Below are positions 1 to 11,960 of a DNA stretch of 64,000 bases, piece after piece. The notes below the pieces were generated by a model. It had not been told where the DNA came from. It saw only the letters and a program-made list of their open reading frames with translations, and searched no databases. Made by a program: the position numbers and the translations under genes. Within the stretch, counting starts at the first letter, position 1. Every line of letters starts with the position of its first letter. Location: positions 58,452,217 through 58,516,216 of the forward strand of contig NC_073691.1 in assembly GCF_029784155.1 (NCBI RefSeq). The letters run 5' to 3'. Origin of the DNA: Uranotaenia lowii (taxonomy: Eukaryota; Arthropoda; Insecta; Diptera; Culicidae).

Positions 1-879
1 CCACCACTGCTAGAAAGGTAAGTGCGCTTTTGATTCGAAAAATGTTTTGCATCCTCCATCCTGTACCGATGATGACGGATCCGAAAGTATAGTTTGTATT
101 TAATCAAAACTTTGTATTAAACAAAGTTTTCTTCTGATAATGACGCAAGTTTTCGATAAAGTTTTTACTATTCCTGAATTTTTTTTTAGGATTTACTCTC
201 TACAATGTCTAAATCAACTCTAGGCGAAACTTAAAAATACAAAAGCCTTTCGAAGAACTATAACGTCGTTACATTTCGTCGAAAGCATTATGCTATTTTA
301 AACTTCTTCGAGCAATCATCTGCTTGCCAACAACGAGGCGAAAGTGGTACCTAGCTAAATTTGAGCGCTCTCGTGCGTTCAATTGCTGAAGGTTAGAGAC
401 GCAAAACTATTGTTGGGAAGTTAAAGTTGACAGATTCGTTTTCGCTTGTCTCGATCTTGCTTTTGAGGCCTATTCATAACATAGCATTGCCCGAACGTAT
501 TTGCTCAACATGAAGGCACGTTCTTTGAAACGTGATTTATGATTAGATTGTTGTTGGGAGAAAAGATGCTTGCTACCGGTATTCGGGAGCCAAGTGATGC
601 TACGTTGTGGTAATGAAATTTTATCGAACCACTACAAATCTGAGGCATCGATTTGGTTTCAGAATACCTGGAAACAACTGTTAAATGTCTTAAGCTAAAC
701 AATTCATTTGTCTAAATTAAACCTACCGCGAACTGAGAAGTCCCTCTTAAACTTAAGACTAAAGATATGAAGCTTGCTTCATTTAGAATTGGAACAAACT
801 TTTTTCATATTGTGGCGGTCCTGGTGGACGGATTTGGATGTTCTTGACACCCACGTGTCGGGAGTTTTGTCAGCTTCAC
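1..879. other. No gene recognised, AT-rich spacer
   Basis: I see no coding exon, RNA gene or repeat boundary here. Short open frames are scattered and none resembles a known protein. A GTAAGT near base 18 could be a splice donor of an exon starting left of the window, but nothing before it supports that. Confidence 0.4.
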
Positions 880-1165
880 GTATGTATGGTACGACCAGGT
901 GCTAACCAAGTTCGACGGGTGTCTTCTGATGGACGATGAAACCTATGTCAAGACTGACTTTACTTATTTTATTTGGCAAGGGCTCGGGGGGATGTTCCAG
1001 TCAAATTCAATTTTGTTTTTGCCTACAAATTTGCACAAAAATTTATGATTTGGCAGGACATTTGCAGCTGTGGCAAAAAAAATGGAAGTTTTTGTTACAA
1101 ATAAGACAATGACGTCGGAACTTTACCAAAAAGAGTGTCTCCAAAAACAAATCTTTGTATATGGG
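880..1165 (+). pseudogene. DD37E mariner-like transposase relic (catalytic-core fragment)
   Basis: Decayed fragment of an ITmD37E-type (Tc1/mariner superfamily) transposase. Around 910-955 the sequence reads as a catalytic-core block with MDDETYVK, matching the first aspartate region of the better-preserved copies at 23751-24726 and 48613-51867. Around 1045-1150 it reads IWQD.CSCGKK and then VTNKTMTSELY.KECLQK, the stretch just before the second aspartate. Frameshifts lie between the blocks, and both ends of the protein are missing. The relic stops near 1170 where another repeat begins. It is non-functional. Confidence 0.75.
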
Positions 1166-1171
1166 AATGGG

Positions 1172-1590
1172 TCCAGCGTGACGTTACAACGTTTTCCAAA
1201 CAATTTTTTGGTATATTCTAGGAAAATTTTAAGTTTTTTTGCGTACATTGAAAAATATTACTTTTCAGAATTTAAATCGCTACAATTTAGAATCAAAAAT
1301 ATTTTTATTGAACGAATTGTTATCAGATTACAAGCAATAGAAATCGTAACGTCACAACGCGCCACATTTTTCACTTGAATGATTATTTTTTTACAAAACC
1401 GTACTTTTCTGCTCTGCTATACGATCAAACTTTATTAAAGTTTTCAGAAAAGTATCATTCATTACAAACAACAAATCGCTGTTCTTGATTTTTTGAGATT
1501 TATTTTAGAGCGATTTAGTTTCGTGGCGTCACAATGCGCCATTTTTTCAAACACGGTTTTGCAAAGCGTTGTGACGTCATGAAATTTTAG
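1172..1590. repeat. Possible MITE with GTGACGTYACAACG-like inverted ends
   Basis: The left end (from 1178) carries GTGACGTTACAACG and the right end (to about 1580) carries its near reverse complement, 12 of 14 bases. Internal copies of a related string, GTCACAAYGCGCCA, lie near 1350 and 1527. The DD37E relic stops at its left edge, which fits an insertion into that relic. I found no clear target duplication, so the call is tentative. Confidence 0.3.
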
Positions 1591-1877
1591 TCTTAGCTAC
1601 ATAAATAAATAAAGGTATAAACATAAAATTAGTTCCCAATTCACCAAAAAAGTTGAGAATTGTGTGATTTGGTGATGAACTAAAGCCATTTTTCCCAAAG
1701 TGTGGTCTCGGTGGTCGAGTGAATTGAATCCAAAAAGGCCCATATAATAAGATAAGGTTTGCAACACTGCCAGCATCACTTTTATATGAAATTTTTTTTT
1801 AACGTTGATATTATTGAAAAAGAAATAAATAGTAAAAGCGTTTCTGAATCTTTTTAATAAACAAATGCAAAGGAACA

Positions 1878-2015
1878 GTACTGTTAATTTTCTTAAAGCA
1901 CTAATGATGTTAACTGTGATTTTCTATCAGTATAAAAAGCAAAAACTGAAATGAATGGAATGGAAATGTTAACAAATATAAAAGCTTCTGATCGGCCTGG
2001 TCTCCCTCTTGCTTA
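1878..2015 (+). repeat. Fold-back element arm, left piece (interrupted by insertion)
   Basis: This stretch matches the reverse complement of the right arm of the fold-back element at 10202-12904. Shared strings include TTTTCTTAAAGCAC, GTGATTTTCTATCAGT and ATATAAAAGCTTCTGATCGG. The match resumes at 8963 after the 6.9-kb insert (CCAAGCTGTGTGAAAATGTC against GAAAGCTTTGTGAGTGTGTC), so the inverted-repeat element at 2016-8962 landed in an older copy of this family. Confidence 0.65.
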
Positions 2016-2330
2016 GGGGCCGTTCACTAATTACGTAAGCACGATTTTGGAAATTTTCAACCCCCCCTCCCCCCCCCCTGGTAAGACAAAGTAAGATTTT
2101 TCAAAACCCCCCCTCCCCCCCTTGTAAGATCTTACGTTTTTTTTTTCTTTGAGAAATTGACACGTTTTTTTTTTTAAACTTGAAAATATTAAAAATGTGA
2201 CATAAATGCTTCACAGCAAAGCACTTTTTAAGTAAAATTTAAAAAAAGCTGTATTTGAAAAGCACAATCTATACAAAACAACACATGAAATGTCATAAAC
2301 GATTAATGAAAACATTATTCAAGACGTAGC

Positions 2331-2438
2331 ATGTTTGGGGTAACAATAATTTACAATACATTTCCAAAATCGAATAAACAATATAAAATCTAAATTCCGA
2401 TTTAAAAAAGAGAGATCAATCAGGTTAGCACAAGGCTC
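2331..2438 (+). repeat. 108-bp target-site duplication of LINE, left copy
   Basis: This stretch, from ATGTTTGGGGTAAC to CACAAGGCTC, is repeated by eye without difference at 8137-8244. The two copies exactly bracket the LINE, so the simplest reading is a target-site duplication made on its insertion. The last bases may also be shared microhomology with the LINE endonuclease codons. Confidence 0.75.
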
Positions 2439-2510
2439 TGACCACAGGTTTATCTATTTTGAACACTCAGGTGAATTTTTAGAAACAATTACATTCAGAA
2501 ACCCAAGAAC

Positions 2511-5009
2511 CCAAGGTGTGAGTGAATGCGTTCTTGTTGACTGTCACGATTGGAAAAAGTAAGGCAAATTTTTATAATTTTACCATTAAAATCGGACCTG
2601 TAAATGGTCAAAAGTGTTTTGAGTTTGTGCATTAAAGTTCCGGGCACCCGTAAATTATGAAGTTAGCCGGAAGTGATGGGACCAAGCTGCTGAAAATGTG
2701 TTTTCAGTGGTGTGTCTCTCGACCCGAATGTCTGGCTGCTGCTGGTTTCTGCGTTTTCGATTCGAAAAAAAGTGAAGCGATTTCACGAGATAGAATTATC
2801 TCTGCAGTACGGGTGTGGAATTTTACCAACAAAATGCTTTCTGATTGACGGTTTTCTTTCGGCGATTAGTTTAATTTTTTTTTTTCAATGCTTATGGATA
2901 CTCCGGATCTAGTCTGACGGAGGCCACACGGTTACCCTTGGGGCATGTAATACGTAATTGCGTCCTTTTGACGTCGTTTTTTTTTTCTTTCAGTTCTCTG
3001 AGGTGATGCCTTTTTTATTCCTACATTACTTAGCTCATGCTCATTGTTCGCCAGCTGCTGCTGGGGTCATGATTCACGACGGTTAGGAATCTTGTGCTTC
3101 GTAACTCACGTCTCACTGGTTCACTAGTTAGCTTCCAAGCAGAACAATGTGATGGAAGATGATTTAGGTTAGGTTACCCAAAACACTGATGGGAGTTTAG
3201 AATAATAGGGCTACCGGAATTATTACATATTGAATTGTATCATTGAATCGATCATTTCCAGAAAGTAAGTGCACCACTGCTGTTTAGGTTCGGAGGGGGG
3301 GGGGGGGGGGGGTCCTTATTTTAAATGTAATAGGGGAAATCTAGCGTATATGCACCTAATGTGTTAACAATGCCGTATAGCTGCAAAATTCATGTGTCTT
3401 ACCTGTGAGATGGACTACAATTTATTTAGAAAAAATGTTTTCAGTACAAAATTTGTTGAAACGTTTTGTCCATTATTTAGACTATAGAATCAGGAGCTCT
3501 CAAATCCGTGGGCGTGATTGAGTGCTCATTTATATCACTTTGATATAAATGGGTATACCTTGACGTATAGCAACATTAAATATAGAATAGTGAGAGTATC
3601 ACAGTTCAGTGTTGCTATAGGCATCAACGGATCACTTCCGACCATAAGTGAAACGGAACCCCTAGATGTCGGTCCCACGGCTTTTAACTAAAGCTCAATC
3701 ACATGGTCAATCTGGTCCGATCAGAAATGATTGTTTGACCTTTTATTGTCATTTTAATGTTCTTTTCTATTTTTCTTAATGTTCTTTTCTATTTTTCAGA
3801 TCATTCGGAGGTGGAGTTTTTTTTTTCTCTTCAGATATATTCAAATAGTTGGAAAGTTAGAAAGGAGTAGGTTAATATATTCAAATACCATATTCCTCCC
3901 CAATGCTCCAGTGGATGTGTATTTGCGGTTTATGAATTACGATGGCTTATTCTTAAATCTAGCTTTTTTCAATCACTGGGGGCTAATTGGATGGAAATGA
4001 TATTTTGTGGTTTAAGGTTTGTGAAACGGATCTGTCACCTGAGTTGTTTTGATAGTATTATAGTTTAAAGCAAACAGTCTTGGCAATTTTTAAATCTCAT
4101 TCAAAAGTAGGCATTCAACTATGTGAGGCAGGTAGTGTAGGGCAATGCTCAAACGGTAAGATAGGCTCTTAAATCCATATTTTGGTGAATTCGCATGTTT
4201 GTGATGATGTTGTGATAGGAATAAGGTAGCTTACTTCAACTATTAATTTGAGCTAGAATTTTTATTAGTTTGAAATAGGCTTGCTTCAAAAAGCAAACAG
4301 GCTCTCACATCCATATTTTGGTAAAATAGTATGGTTCTATGATATGACAGGAACAATGTAGCTTACTTCTACTATTAATTTGATCTCGGTTTATTATGAG
4401 TTTAAGCTAGGCTTCTTCTTAGATATTGATAGATGATATGAACTAAAACTCTTTTTTTTTCTCTTTTTTTCTCTTTTCTTTTTTTTTCTGTTTTCTTTTC
4501 ATGTATCGTGGCATGTACTACCGAGAAATCATTTGGTCCAATGATGACGTTGAGCGAACCTTCAAGCCATCCCCTAACATCATGGGACCCAGACGTTGGC
4601 TTTCGCATGACATGGTTGCCAGCCCAAGGATCTAACCATAAATCAAATGCTGAAGACGGTGTCCTGTAACTTGGTGAGATCCTTCCTTATTATTTTAATA
4701 TTTTCAATGCGCTTATAAACCGTAGTATGTAGATGCTTGGGGAGTATGTAGAGGCCAGTCTCGAACCCACCCTTGTCCTTCCTCCAACTGGTATCGGGAG
4801 GGGTTGGTTTATTATCTTGAACTGCATTTTATCCATATTCCATGGATATAATGAAGTGCTTGATGGTTTAACCAACGTCTCAAGATCGCTTACTATTCTA
4901 CGCTGCCTTCTCTAAACTTTAAATTTTCTTCTCCAAACTATTCTAATTTTCATTTCCAGCGTCAGCTCCCCGAGCTATTTAAACGCCATAAAAAAAAAAA
5001 AAAAAAAAA
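2511..5009 (+). mobile_element. Poly-A-tailed retro-inserted segment inside the LINE
   Basis: The segment ends in about 20 A residues (4990-5011). It is flanked by a direct repeat of about 22-24 bp, ATTACATTCAGAAACCCAAG plus four bases (2487-2510 and about 5010-5033). This is target-primed insertion in the sense orientation. No reverse transcriptase or other recognisable protein is encoded. It contains an 18-G run (3295-3312) and a diverged tandem duplication (about 4147-4400). It may be a SINE-like or truncated LINE sequence or a retrocopied transcript; I do not recognise its family. Confidence 0.75.
4147..4400 (+). repeat. Diverged tandem duplication, unit about 135 bp
   Basis: Two adjacent units share CATCCATATTTTGGT / AATCCATATTTTGGT, a GAAC/GAAT..GTAGCTTACTT string and CTATTAATTTGA. 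The first starts near 4165 and the second near 4300. It lies inside the poly-A-tailed insert. Confidence 0.6.
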
Positions 5010-5033
5010 AATTACATTCAGAAACCCAAGAAC

Positions 5034-7950
5034 AACTAATTGGGACCTATATTTGGAGCATCTTGCTACTAAATTTCATGGATATACACCTGAAATTACT
5101 ACTCCTCTTGAGTTGGATGAAGTGGTTGCAAAAACCACCGAAATTATTTTGAATTCTTATGAAGAAGCATGTCCCTTACGCACGTTGAAATTCAACAAAA
5201 ACAGTACACCATGGTGGAACTCAAATCTTAGTAAATTACGAAAGAACTGCAGACGCTCTTGGAACCGAAGGCGTACGGAAGGTTTTGATGCTTTCAAGTT
5301 GGCTCGCCGAGCTTACCGGAAAGCAACAAGAGCTGCCGAGCGCTCAAGTTGGCAGAGCTACTGCACCAACATTTCAGGCTTGCAGGAAGCAAGTAGGTTA
5401 AATAAAGTCTTAGCGAAATCAAAAGATTATCAGGTTTCATACCTTAAAACCCCTAGTGGTGATTATACATCAAACGACGAAGAAACATTAAGTTGTCTAT
5501 TCAATACTCATTTTCCAGGTTGTATTGATCAAGATTCATCGATAGAGCCTGAGTTCTTTTCTGGAAGTCTAGATTCCTGGCATTTTGCTCGGAAAATAGT
5601 TACTACAGAATCGATTAAATGGGCAATCGACGGTTTTGCTCAATACAAATCTCCTGGAAGCGACGGTTTATTTCCAGTTTTGCTACAAAAAGGTTTCGAT
5701 CATTTCAAACACATATTAAGAAAAATAATGATAAGCAGTTTTGCTCATGGATATATACCTAAACTTTGGCGGCAGATAGCCGTGAAATTCATCCCTAAAG
5801 GGGGACGATCATCATACGACGAAGCCAAAAGCTTCCGTCCTATTAGTCTAAGTTCATTTCTATTAAAAGCACTCGAACGTTTAATTGATCATCATATCAG
5901 GCAAGAATGCCTTGTCCAACATCCGCTTAATGCGACACAACATGCATACCAAACAGGAAAATCAACATTAACTCTTCTGCACAACGTAGTACACAATATT
6001 GAAAATAGTTTTTCACAGAAAGAATCATGTCTAGGAGCATTTCTAGACATAGAAGGAGCATTTGATAATGTCTCGTTTACATCAATAATGGATGCGGCAC
6101 TACTTCATGGAGTGCCTAGTGTTATAACTAACTGGATTAGCGCTATGCTAAGTAACAGGAATCTTCATTCGTCTTTAAGACAGGCTTCAATAACAAAAGT
6201 TAGCACACGTGGTTGCCCACAGGGAGGTGTACTATCACCTCTTTTGTGGAACCTAGTTGCAGACGGCTTGTTGAGAAAACTCAATGACCGTGGAATACCA
6301 ACCTATGGATTCGCAGATGATTATCTTCTGCTGGTAAGAGGTTTGTGCATAAGCACATTATTTGATATAATGCAACAAGCTCTGCGCTCTGTTGAACGAT
6401 GGTGTTCTCATGTAGAACTGTCAGTTAATCCTCTAAAAACTAATATTGTTTTATTTACTAAAAAACGTATCACCCGCGGGGTGCGCCCTCTGCTGTTTTA
6501 TGGTTCTGAAATCACCGTGTCTAATCAAGTTAAATATTTGGGTGTCATTCTTGACTCCAAATTAAACTGGTCTGATCACATCGAATTCAGAATCAGAAAA
6601 GCATGCATGGCCTTCGGACAATGCCGACGTGCAATCGGGAAAAACTGGGGACTCAAACCCAAACATATTCACTGGATTTACTCCACAATAGTAAGACCAA
6701 TTTTGGCCTATGGTTGTCTAGTGTGGTGGCAGAAAGGAGAAGTTGCAACAGTTCGGACAAAACTAAATCACCTTCAAAGAATGTGTCTTTTGGGGATGTC
6801 CGGATCGTTCACAACAACTCCTACTGCAGCACTAGAAGCTCTGTTTTCTATCAAACCTCTACACTTGTTCCTAAAACAGGAAGCCTTTTCATGTGCTTTT
6901 CGTCTACAGGCAGTTGGTCTCTGGCTGTCAGGAAATATCGAAAGATCATCGAGTCACACAAATGTGTGGCCTGAATTAGTTAGATTAAACAAGTTTAATT
7001 TAGCGCCAAACGATTTAACACTCTCGAGTAGTTTTCCCTATATGGGGTTTAAAGTCAAATTTCCTTCTCCTCAAGAATGGTTATCAGGTTTAGTAGAGGA
7101 CCAAATGTCCTCTCATATTGTATTCTATACTGACGGTTCATTATCAAACGGCCGTGCAGGTGCAGGAATTTACTGTCACGAGTTGAACATAGAACATGCT
7201 CAACCTCTAGGTAAATATTGTACAGTCTTTCAGGCTGAGCTATATGCTATTATGTATGGAGTGCAAATTGCACTTCAAAAGAAAATTATGTTCAGAACAA
7301 TTTATTTCTGTTCAGATAGCCAAGCAGCTATCAAATCACTTAGTGCTTCCAGTTCTAGATCAAAACTGGTAATCGCATGCCGGAAAGCAATCGAAGAACT
7401 TGCTGAAGGCAATGGATTAAATCTTCTATGGGTACCCGGACATAAGGGAATTTTTGGAAACGAATGCGCCGACGAACTCGCTAGAGCCGGGTCGGAAAAG
7501 GAATTTTACGGACCAGAGCCGGCTGTCCCAATATCGCCATGTTGGTTCAGAAACCAAATTCAAACTTGGTCCTCTAACCAGCATAAACGTTACTGGGAAG
7601 AGTTGGACACGTGTCGCCAAACTAAATTATTTTTAGAAAAACCATCTCCAATCATATCGAGTTACTTGTTAACTTTAAGTAAATCTCATTGCAGCATCCT
7701 GACCAGAGCACTCTCCGGTCATTGTAAACTCAACTATCACATGCACAACATTCAGCGTGCTGAATCTCCAGTATGTGGTAGTTGTGAATCAGATGTGGAA
7801 GATCCCTTCCATCTTATATGTAACTGTCCCTCATTTGCCAGTCTACGTTTTCGTACTCTGGGATCTTACGCTATAAGCGAATCTGAGTTTAAGAAATTAA
7901 ACTTAAAAAACATGCTATCATTCCTTACCGAATGTAGAAAAGAGCTTTAA
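5034..7950 (+). CDS. LINE ORF2 remainder: reverse transcriptase and RNase H
   Basis: A long frame, open without stops for about 970 codons, ending at a TAA. The first methionine-like codon at 5053 is not a real start, because the frame runs in from the endonuclease piece at 2439-2510. Counted from 5053, the RT core is about residues 190-480, with PISLSSFLLK, the catalytic GAFLDIEGAFDN, CPQGGVLSPLLWN and the FADD box (YADD type). RNase H is about 695-820: FYTDGS, QAELYAI, CSDSQAA and VPGHKGIFGNECADELA. A C-terminal C-x2-C..H..C cluster (CGSC to CNCP) follows. The intact frame suggests recent insertion, though the missing 5' end and broken endonuclease make it dead. Confidence 0.9.
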
Positions 7951-8136
7951 TGCTAATAATCCCTAGTGGAAAGGCTTTATGCCATCTTAAATAGATTGAA
8001 TTTATTTCTTCCTTTTATAGGTTTTTCAGGTTTCTCAGGTAAATGATGAAATCTTGGATAAAAAAAGGCTAGGCACAATTTTCCCGTATGTTTGGATAAC
8101 GTGCCGCTATTAAGCCTACCCCCATTCTGATACCTG

Positions 8137-8244
8137 ATGTTTGGGGTAACAATAATTTACAATACATTTCCAAAATCGAATAAACAATATAAAATCTAAA
8201 TTCCGATTTAAAAAAGAGAGATCAATCAGGTTAGCACAAGGCTC
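8137..8244 (+). repeat. 108-bp target-site duplication of LINE, right copy
   Basis: Second copy of 2331-2438, directly after the LINE 3' end. After it, the interrupted TTA-flanked element continues to 8962. Confidence 0.75.
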
Positions 8245-8962
8245 CATAAAAATTGTTATGTTTTTTACTTGAAAATCATAAAAATCTTTTAAAAAAATAT
8301 CATTCTAAACTACTAGAATTGGGACAAAAATGTTTAACGACAATCACGTTGTCAACTAACCTAAAAGCTCAGACTCATTCAGCGGTAAGCGATAAAGTTT
8401 TAGGATTTTTTTTGGTAAATCGTTTGTATAATTAAAAAGTTGGTAGTGTCTATCACTGAAAAAACTGTCTAGAAATTCATTATTTAAACCGCCTTATATT
8501 GATTTTTCAAGATTTTTTCAAGTCATTTTCAAAATATGATGGATTCAAATTGTGGATTCCCATCGCGAAATATTCCTTTTTGTTTCTATATTTTTCTCAT
8601 TTAAAAAGATTGTTATGATGGAAAGAGAAAAGCGACGATCTTTTTTAATAATGTGATTTAGTGTTTTTGATGGCATGTTGGTTTGAATTGGTTCTCTATA
8701 AATTTTATAAAACCTGCAATTTATATTTATCAATTCAAAGCTTTTAAAAGATAAATAACATAACATCAAAATTAACCAACAAATTGGTAGTGAGTAAAAA
8801 AACCTGAGTAATATGGTTTCGTATGGCTGTGATGAATTTTTAATGTAACATTTCTTACGTAAGATTTTTGGAAACCCCCCCTGCCCCCCTAGTAAGAGAT
8901 CGTAAGCAAATGTGAAACCCCCCCACCCCCCCTATGTGCTTACGTAATTTGTGAACAGCCCC

Positions 8963-9060
8963 TTACGCCAAGCTGTGTGAAAATGTCTATCATTCAGTTG
9001 AATGTTCACTCTTAAGAGCGTTAATGCTCAACCGCTTGAACAAGAGCATTTCAATCCCTG
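8963..9060 (+). repeat. Fold-back element arm, right piece
   Basis: Continuation of the arm interrupted at 2015, beginning with the TTA duplication. It aligns with the reverse complement of about 12190-12290. The right boundary is uncertain. Confidence 0.5.
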
Positions 9061-9091
9061 CTCATAAACCAGATCTCACTTGTTTTAAGCA

Positions 9092-9403
9092 GGCCATAGA
9101 CTACACAAATGGCATGTACAAATTTGATGATTCCACGACGATTGTTTGATCTATGCTCGCCCACACACTATACAAACATTTTTCACGCGAACACAAACGA
9201 TTGCTGGCGAAAACAGCAACAGCAGCAAAAAAAATCCATCTCCACCCCGGCTGGGAGGACGGTTTGTACAAAATATTTCGATCCCGACCGATTTTACTCC
9301 AACGGTTTGGGCGCTCATTCAAGCAGTGCCATACACTATGCAAATCGTGTTTACAGCGACAAAATTTCATCGAATTTGTACAAATGTTGTGTAGTCTGTG
9401 GCC
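9092..9403. mobile_element. MITE, about 310 bp, GGCCAYAGACTACACAA inverted ends
   Basis: The left end reads GGCCATAGACTACACAA followed by TGTACAAATTTGATGA. The right end is its near reverse complement (GGCCACAGACTACACAA, TGTACAAATTCGATGA). The repeats exceed 35 bp with a few mismatches. No transposase is present and no convincing target duplication was found. Overlapping open frames on both strands are by-products of the inverted repeat. Confidence 0.7.
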
Positions 9404-10193
9404 CGCTTTAGTCCAGGATAGCTAGATTTATAGGTATACTACTCCGCTGCTTGCATATGTATTAGTAGGCCAACCAAAAATTAGTTATAGAAATTCCACA
9501 TAAATGTATGGAATTTTTTTAAAATATTAGTTTTTTAAAAAATCTACTGATTTTAAAATTCTGCAAAAAATATAAAAATGTTCAACAAAGTATTTAAAAT
9601 GTATTAAGCTCTTGTGCGTATGGAATACGTATTTTTAACGGTTTTTTATTTGAGTAAAAAAAATTGCTTTTTGCTAAATTCCTCATAACTGTTTTTTTTA
9701 CATTTTGTATTATTTAAAATAAAGAAGCATTCATTACAAGTAGTAACAAGTCATTTTATTAGCATATTTTTACAACTTTATTTGAAAAAAAAAATGCTTT
9801 CCGAAGTTCGATTATTTTGCTGAAATACTGCTAAATTGCCAAAGCAAAACTGACTCGTTGTCAGAATATTGAAAGCTTTTGAACATAAATTTTACTAATT
9901 GCTACACAAGCTATTTCAAAGAATGCGACTGATCACTTATTTGAACAATAAGACCCCTCAACTTTCCATAAATTGTAATTTTGTTTCAAATCCCGTACAT
10001 ATCGTTCGAAATTTCATAACTATTTTTGGTCCTGCGTTTACACGGTTCTGTCGATTGAGGTTAAGCGCAATGTTTTAGCTAATGATCTACCTATCTTGGT
10101 TGCACGTCGCTATTGCACGTCGGAGAGAAAAAAAGAAAAAAAAACTTAAACAAAGCCTGTGTCGCGACGCGCCTTTGTCAGGAAGCTTCATTT
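9404..10193. other. AT-rich spacer, nothing recognised
   Basis: No coding potential, RNA gene or repeat ends seen. The sequence is dominated by A/T runs. Confidence 0.4.
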
Positions 10194-10907
10194 ATCCTAG
10201 ATAGTGTTCCGAAAATCACTCAGTTCTCATGAGAGACACCGAAACGTTTTCAACAGCGAAAGCAAAACCTTAATTGTCGGTTGGTTTATCTCCCAGCTGG
10301 GCAAAGATTGCGTGCGACAGCGCTGCTCCGAGAACCAAAGAAATAAAATTTCAAAGAGAGACGTTCCTTCTCCAGTTGGAATTCTCAACTGATTGAAGAG
10401 CTACCTGGTTTTCAGTTTCTTTTACCACTCGATCAGTGCTGCAAATTTTCAGTGTCAGTGAGAAATTAACAGCTGACTTTATTGGAGTGTATCGGTCAGT
10501 TCAATTCCAACTAGATTCATACGAGAATGAACAGAAAGCTCAGTCTGGAAAGCTCTCTGCACACTCATTCACCAATCGGCAACATCGGTGCTTAGTATAC
10601 ATTCAGGCTCTTTGCAGGTTCATGAGGTTATCCAATCTTCATTTTCAGTTTCAAGCGAACATTGCTGAAAGTGAAAAAAGCTTCCTTCTATTATCATTAA
10701 GTTTAGTTGAATGGTGACAAAGATTGTTCGACTCGCTAGACATGCGCAAATTTCAGAATTACTGCTGAGATCGCTATTTTTGAAGGATTCTGATAAAAAA
10801 TACGTCTTATTCAAATGGTGTGAAGAAGTGGGAAGGTTTAGAAATGAGTGTTCGGGTTGGCGAGACGAACGCTGGCGAGGGAGCGTGTAGACGAATGTGG
10901 GGGGGGG

Positions 10908-11960
10908 GGGGCAAAATTATGACAAAAAGTAGGCAATAAAATGACAAAACATGACAAATGTGTTCAAAGTATGACAAAATTATGACAAAAAAAAATTGAC
11001 AAATAGGACTAAAATTTACAATACAATGGAAAAATATTTACTAACACAACTCTGTGGAAAATATGTTTAATCTGATTAAAATATGACAATATTTGAACAA
11101 AAATATGACAAAAAAGACAAAATCATTGCATAAAAAATGACAAATGTCGTTAACAATTGACAAAAATATGACAAATATAACAAAATTATGACAAGCGTGG
11201 TAAAAATATGATAATAAATTGACAAAATCATGACATGAAATTGTGATAAAATCAGACAAATATCATTGTATATCATTGATATCAAAAGAACAAAAATACG
11301 ACTATGTCGTCAAACTATCAAAAAAATTGACAAAATGATTAAATATTACAAATGTGGTATCTTCCAGATTGTTGTCATTTTTTAACCACATATATCATTT
11401 TATTGTCATTTTTTGTGATAATTTTGTTTTAATAATAAGATTTATGTCATAATGTTGTCTTATTTTCATCACATAAGACATGTTTTTGACAAAGGTTTCT
11501 CGAAGTTTAATCATCTTATTGTTAAATTTATGTCATATTTGTCAGACTTTGTCATAATTTTGTAATTTTGTTGTCATGTTTTGTCATTGTATTGTAAATG
11601 ATTTGATTCATTTTTGTGTTATTTTTCATATTATTATCACATTTGTCAAATGTTTGTCTCGTTTGTCGGATATGTGTCTTATTTCTGTTATGTTTTGTCA
11701 TTTTATTGTCAATTTTTTGTCATATTTATGACATAATTGTTTGATTGATGTCATTTTAGTGTCAAATTTTAGTCATAATTGTCAGATTTTTCTCATACTT
11801 TTGTCAAAATTTTATCATGTTTTCAACATATTTATCACATTGTGTAATGGGATTGACACGAATGGCAAAGCGTTGGTAAAGTGTCACAAATAAACAAAAA
11901 AAAAAAACATTGTGTAATAATTTTGTCATTTTTTGACCACATTTTGTCATATTTTTGTCA
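10908..11960. repeat. Degenerate TGACAAA / TTTGTCA fold-back array
   Basis: From 10908 to about 11350 the + strand carries dozens of copies of ATGACAAA-like words at irregular spacing. From about 11370 to 11960 the same word appears as TTTGTCAT, so the array reverses orientation near its centre. Open frames on the minus strand here are low-complexity by-products. It ends where non-repetitive sequence of the fold-back element resumes. Confidence 0.8.

Larger units (their letters stand above)
2439..8136 (+). mobile_element. 5'-truncated RT plus RNase H LINE, split by a nested insert
   Basis: Non-LTR retrotransposon whose body is 2439-2510 plus 5034-8136, about 3.2 kb. The left piece encodes the end of an apurinic-type endonuclease: SDHRFIYF, then an FRNPRTTNW motif that continues in frame across the nested insert. 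Truncation therefore falls at the catalytic SDH motif. Domain order endonuclease, RT, RNase H and the GAFLDIEGAFDN motif suggest the I superfamily, possibly the LOA clade. The 3' end (7951-8136) has no poly-A tail. A 108-bp duplication flanks it. Confidence 0.85.
2016..8962. mobile_element. Inverted-repeat DNA element with TTA target duplication, host of nested insertions
   Basis: Outer terminal inverted repeats of 27 bp start GGGGCCGTTCACTAATTACG at 2016 and pair with the right end at 8936-8962, 25 of 27 bases matching. The trinucleotide TTA flanks both sides (2013-2015, 8963-8965). A TTA duplication fits the PIF/Harbinger superfamily, but without a transposase that is inference. Without the nested LINE the element is about 1.1 kb, a non-autonomous size. 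Just inside the ends lie C-rich tracts with GTAAG motifs, on the same strand at both ends rather than inverted. Confidence 0.8.

Noticed and set aside
1070..1378. 102-codon open frame
   Set aside because: Only its first third matches transposase; the rest is repeat sequence read by chance.
5053..5055. TTG start of the 965-codon frame
   Set aside because: The frame enters from the endonuclease fragment across the nested insert, so this is not a native start.
9101..9425. Overlapping open frames on both strands
   Set aside because: They coincide with a MITE and its inverted ends and show no protein family features.
11041..11285. Phenylalanine/isoleucine-rich frames resembling membrane proteins
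   Set aside because: Translation of the TGACAAA array; pure low complexity.
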